Shown: in pieces, positions 61,601-64,000 of the stretch
Layout of the letters: every line of letters starts with the position of its first letter
Numbering within the stretch: the stretch's first letter is position 1
Assembly: GCA_017548605.1 (NCBI GenBank)
Contig: JAFYZT010000007.1
Span: 1 to 64,000, forward strand
DNA length: 64,000 bases
Direction: 5' to 3'
Origin: Prevotella sp.
GTDB lineage: Bacteria > Bacteroidota > Bacteroidia > Bacteroidales > Bacteroidaceae
Made by a program: the position numbers and the translations under genes
Notes under the pieces: model-generated
What the model saw: only the letters and a program-made list of their open reading frames with translations
What the model was told of the DNA's origin: nothing
The model's database searches: none

Positions 61601-62227
61601 ATCGCGATAACAACCCGGTTGATTGAGCTCATGGCTGGAAAGACCTGTTCCTGCGGCCGGAGAATAAGGCTGTATGGTATAACCCTTATATAGCAGACCT
61701 TTGTCATACAACTGCTTCAGTAGCCACCATAGCGTTTCAATATATTTGTTATCGTATGTGATATAGGGATGGTCGAGGTCGACGAAATAACCCATTTTCT
61801 CGGTGAGTTCGCGCCATTCTGCTGTAAATTTCATCACGTTTTGGCGGCAACGACTGTTGTATTCCTCAACAGAGATGTATTTGTCCGACTCTTTGTTGTC
61901 AATATCAGCCTTGGTGATGCCCAGTTCTTTCTCAACACTCAGTTCCACGGGCAGTCCATGGGTATCCCAACCTGCCTTGCGGTGTACTTGGAACCCACGC
62001 ATCGTCTTATAACGATTGAATGTGTCCTTAATACTTCTTGCTAATACATGGTGTATGCCAGGGTGTCCGTTGGCTGAAGGAGGCCCTTCATAAAATACAA
62101 ACTGAGGACAGCCCTCACGTTCTGTAATCGAGCGCCAGAAGATATTCTGTTTGTTCCACTCGTTAAGGATTTCTTCATTTACAGCAGTCAGGTTAAGACC
62201 GCAATGTTCGGCAAATTTCTTAGCCAT
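58670..62227 (-). CDS. ileS: Isoleucyl-tRNA synthetase
   Basis: 1185 residues from the ATG at 62227 (MAKKFAEHCGLNL), the family-like start; an ATG at 62269 would add 14 residues. Class I synthetase with the HIGH-type motif PSANGHPGIHH, the KMSKH loop GEKMSKHKGN, a large CP1 editing domain between them, a tRNA-binding anticodon domain and a C-terminal extension typical of the longer, eukaryote-like IleRS group (about 1,050-1,200 residues), which is often linked with mupirocin tolerance. It leads a run of eight same-strand genes. Confidence 0.95.
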   Translation of the reverse strand: MAKKFAEHCGLNLTAVNEEILNEWNKQNIFWRSITEREGCPQFVFYEGPPSANGHPGIHHVLARSIKDTFNRYKTMRGFQVHRKAGWDTHGLPVELSVEKELGITKADIDNKESDKYISVEEYNSRCRQNVMKFTAEWRELTEKMGYFVDLDHPYITYDNKYIETLWWLLKQLYDKGLLYKGYTIQPYSPAAGTGLSSHELNQPGCYRDVKDTTATALFLALDPKEEWTRWGKPYFAAWTTTPWTLPSNTALCVGPKIEYVAIQTYNAYNDEPITLVMAKELVNAYFKPEGAEKPLEEYKHGDKVVPYRIVGEYMGVDLVGLHYRQLMPWIKPCQRIDANAPQYVTDYAEAHPDKVFTSENGKERFVEMEECAFRVIPGDYVTTEDGTGIVHIAPTFGADDAKVAKDAAVPALFLINKKAETRPMVDLQGKYYEVEALDKNFIDYCVNLEAYKKHAGDYVKNAYKPEFNVDGKYDEKAAEKAEDLNIVLCMEMKMEGSALRIEKHVHNYPHCWRTDKPVLYYPLDSWFIRSTAKKERMFELNKTINWQPESTGTGRFGNWLENLNDWNLSRSRFWGTPLPIWRSEDDEEICIGSLEQLYAEIEKAVEAGVMQENPLQVKGFIPGDFSQDNYDRIDMHRPYVDNIMLVSDTGKPMHRESDLIDVWFDSGAMPYAQIHYPFENKEAIDQRLAFPADFINEGVDQTRGWFFTLHAIATMVFDSVAFKNVISTGLVLDATGEKMSKHKGNVKDPFDMIGQYGADAVRFYMMTNSEPWDNLKFDPNGVDEVRRKLFGTLYNTYSFFALYANVDGFDPEEKVEFAKDFEVPEIDRWIMSSLHTLIKGVREEMDNYDPTRAGRLIDSFVNDDLSNWYVRLNRKRFWGKEMSDDKRSAYLTLHTCLMTVSKLLAPFAPFYSDRLYRDLGGKKDSVHLDTLPEVDERVIDRELEARMTMAQDITSMTLALRRKVNIKVRQPLQQIMIPAVDDEQRRHIEAMADLIKKEVNVKELNFVEGAGILVRKVKCNFRTMGKKYGKLMKGVAAAMAELSQEQIAKLQENGTIDIEVEGQKLQVLAEDVEIISEDIKGWLVANEGNLTVALEVELTDALRKEGMARELINRIQNLRKESGLEITDRIKVVISENLQLQEAVGEYNEYISQQVLAENISFAPNNGSEVEFDDFKVNISVNKV

Positions 62228-62277
62228 TTTTATCGTCGGAATTTTGTATGTTTTATGTATTTCTTTCAATTAAGGTG

Positions 62278-62285
62278 CAAAGATA
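62278..62285 (-). promoter_or_regulatory. Promoter -7 element of the ileS operon
   Basis: Reading leftward, TATCTTTG at 62285-62278, about 50 bases from the ATG at 62227. The -33 region is unclear. Confidence 0.5.
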
Positions 62286-62375
62286 GACAAAATTTCCGAC
62301 ATAATCATTGATATACCTAAAAAATCACCATTCGTTATACAAAAAATCCCTCTTCTTACCTCTCACCTCTTGTCC

Positions 62376-63599
62376 CTAACTATCTATGTAGCTATCCTTG
62401 AAGCCCAGGAAATAAAGTACTCCGTCGAGACCGATGGTGTTGATGGACTGTTTGGCGGTTGCAACTACACGCGGTTTGGCATGGAAGGCAATGCCCAAAC
62501 CAGCTTGAGAAATCATAGGCAGGTCGTTTGCACCATCACCTACGGCAATAGTCTGCGCCAGGTTCACCTTTTCTACCTGAGCGATCAGTTTTAGCAATTC
62601 TGCTTTACGGTGGCCATCAACAATCTCGCCAACATAACGGCCCGTGAGTTTTCCATTGTCATCTACCTCCAGCTCATTGGCATACATATAGTCGATACCA
62701 TAGCGACGTTGCAGTTGTTCACCGAAGAACGTGAAACCACCACTAAGGATGGCAATCTTATACCCACAGCGTTTGAGTACCGTCATTAATCGGTCAACAC
62801 CTTCGGTGACGGGTAGATGGTCAGCAATATCCTGCATCACGCTCACATCTAACCCCTTAAGCAATGCCACCCGTCGTGTAAAACTCTCCTTAAAATCTAT
62901 CTCTCCACGCATGGCACTCTCGGTAATGACTTTTACCTCATCGCCTACGCCGGCTCGTATAGCCAACTCGTCAATGCACTCTGTCTGTATCAGCGTGGAG
63001 TCCATGTCAAAGCATATCAACCGTCGCATACGCCGGAACATGTCATCGCGTTGGAACGAGAAATCAAATTCCATGTCAGAAGCCAGACGCATTAGGTCGG
63101 CCTGCATGGCTGCTCGGTCGGCGGGTGTACCTCTCAACGAGAATTCGATGCAGGCTCTGACGTTGCGCTCGGGATGCAAAAGGCTCGGACGTCCGGTCAG
63201 TCGCAGGATGGAGTCTATGTTCAATCCTTGTGAGGCGATAACTTTTGTGGCTGCTTCTATCTGACGTGCCGAAAGGCTTCTGCCGATGATGGTGAGGATA
63301 TAGCGGTGCTTACCTTGCTGTCCCACCCACTGTTCATATTCTTCATCAGTGATGGGCGAGAAACCGATGTTCACGCCCAATTCTGTGGCCTTGAAGAGCA
63401 AATCCTTCATCACCTGTCCCGAGTGCATCTCATCCATGCGTATGAGAATACCCAAGGTAAGCGTACTGTGAATATCGGCCTGACCGATATCAAGCACTTT
63501 AGCATCGTACTTGGCCAGGATAGACATGATGGATGCTGTCAGTCCCGGACGATCCTGTCCGGAAATACGCACGAGGATTTGTTCTTCTTTTGTAGACAT
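62376..63599 (-). CDS. serB: Phosphoserine phosphatase with N-terminal ACT domains
   Basis: 407 residues. Last step of serine synthesis. Two ACT-like domains (about 5-180; ILVRISGQDRPGLTASIMSIL, YILTIIGRSLSARQIEAATKVI) precede a HAD phosphatase with CFDMDSTLIQTECIDELA (nucleophile Asp in DMDST), ILSGGFTFFGEQL and AVGDGANDLPMISQAGLGIAFHAKP. The ACT domains suggest feedback by serine (family knowledge). 22 bases after the outer-membrane gene upstream. Confidence 0.94.
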   Translation of the reverse strand: MSTKEEQILVRISGQDRPGLTASIMSILAKYDAKVLDIGQADIHSTLTLGILIRMDEMHSGQVMKDLLFKATELGVNIGFSPITDEEYEQWVGQQGKHRYILTIIGRSLSARQIEAATKVIASQGLNIDSILRLTGRPSLLHPERNVRACIEFSLRGTPADRAAMQADLMRLASDMEFDFSFQRDDMFRRMRRLICFDMDSTLIQTECIDELAIRAGVGDEVKVITESAMRGEIDFKESFTRRVALLKGLDVSVMQDIADHLPVTEGVDRLMTVLKRCGYKIAILSGGFTFFGEQLQRRYGIDYMYANELEVDDNGKLTGRYVGEIVDGHRKAELLKLIAQVEKVNLAQTIAVGDGANDLPMISQAGLGIAFHAKPRVVATAKQSINTIGLDGVLYFLGFKDSYIDS

Positions 63600-63621
63600 A
63601 AATATTCTTTAATTTTCAATC

Positions 63622-64000
63622 TTAAAAGACGTAAGCTGCTTTCAGACCAATAGTGTGTACCTGAATTTCCAGCGGTGGAATGGCATTGAAACCATATTCA
63701 AGGGATAAGCGGAGATCATGGCCGTCAAGATTCATGTTGACACCGCCTCCAAGGAAGAGACCGAAGCCCAACATGTCGGCTCCTTTCTTGTCGAAAGCGT
63801 CCTTGCCAACCCAATAGTCTGAACCAATGTTCTTTGAGTCGAAGCCAACAAGGTAGTTACAGTTGACACCGCCATAAATAAAAGGCGCATATTTCTTTGC
63901 CCTGTCGAAAATATAGTTCACGCCGAGACGAATTTGGAACTGACCATATTTCACTTCTTTTTTCAATGCGTTATCGTCTTTGGAGTACGACTGATAGCCG
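63622..64000 (-). CDS. Outer-membrane beta-barrel protein, 5' end outside the window
   Basis: The frame stays open to base 64000, so only the last 126 or so codons are present. Alternating strands (FQIRLGVNYIF, APFIYGGVNCNYLVG, MLGFGLFLGGGVNMNL, LRLSLEYGFNAIP) and a final aromatic AAYVF match the C-terminal end of small outer-membrane barrels of the OmpW/PorT-like kind. The Met or Leu at 63966 is internal. Specific function cannot be given. Confidence 0.7.
   Translation of the reverse strand, partial: GYQSYSKDDNALKKEVKYGQFQIRLGVNYIFDRAKKYAPFIYGGVNCNYLVGFDSKNIGSDYWVGKDAFDKKGADMLGFGLFLGGGVNMNLDGHDLRLSLEYGFNAIPPLEIQVHTIGLKAAYVF

Overview
The window comes from a Bacteroidota chromosome, most likely a Prevotella or close Prevotellaceae relative (inference). 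The evidence is a set of lineage-typical families (TamL-type lipoprotein Omp85, DUF4296, DUF4301, Leptospira-type citramalate synthase, a Na+-NQR operon, a FucP-type transporter beside uxuAB) and many promoters of the Bacteroidota form TAnnTTTG. Most genes lack a Shine-Dalgarno sequence. I see no phage, IS element, CRISPR array or antibiotic-resistance gene. Coding density is high and no gap between genes reaches 300 bases; the two largest are 6622-6887, which holds an attenuator, and 37394-37642, which is AT-rich promoter DNA.

Layout. 1-5132: a tandem array of exported TlpA-like thioredoxin proteins (one cut by the window edge, three complete) with a C-terminal gene remnant and a relic start codon left by duplication and loss. 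5143-6621: two lipoproteins, one a PstS-like phosphate-binding protein. 6622-13711: a leuA-leuC-leuD-cimA-leuB-TPR operon behind a complete leader-peptide attenuator; the leader is isoleucine-rich and cimA supplies the citramalate route to isoleucine, so LeuCD and LeuB probably serve both Leu and Ile synthesis. 13713-20679 (minus): tamB, a 5'-nucleotidase-family enzyme and nudC joined by ATGA overlaps. 20841-26633: nqrABCDEF, closed by a strong bidirectional terminator. 26766-33661: malic enzyme, a TetR regulator, a RelA-type (p)ppGpp synthetase with a degenerate hydrolase domain, and a DUF4301 protein. 33744-37393 (minus): ndk, tRNA-Gly(CCC), tRNA-Thr(CGT), uvrA. 37643-41814: a FucP-type sugar permease converging on uxuA-uxuB (hexuronate catabolism). 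42008-44711: a small lipoprotein and tamL. 44838-52208: a SpoU/TrmH methyltransferase, a membrane protein, hisB, mltF on the other strand, then hisG-hisD-hisC. 52218-62227 (minus): a probable eight-gene operon running from ileS through a cysteine-free DksA/TraR-like protein, lspA, DUF4296, a small unknown, nadC and an M23 peptidase to a C69 dipeptidase. 62376-64000 (minus): serB and the end of an outer-membrane beta-barrel gene cut by the window edge.

The most rewarding loci are the leu/ile attenuator (promoter, 22-codon leader, competing antiterminator and terminator all visible), the decaying thioredoxin array in which two genes and the remnant lack the usual cis-proline, and the uniform AAGGAG-N8-ATG signals before nqrD, nqrE and nqrF.
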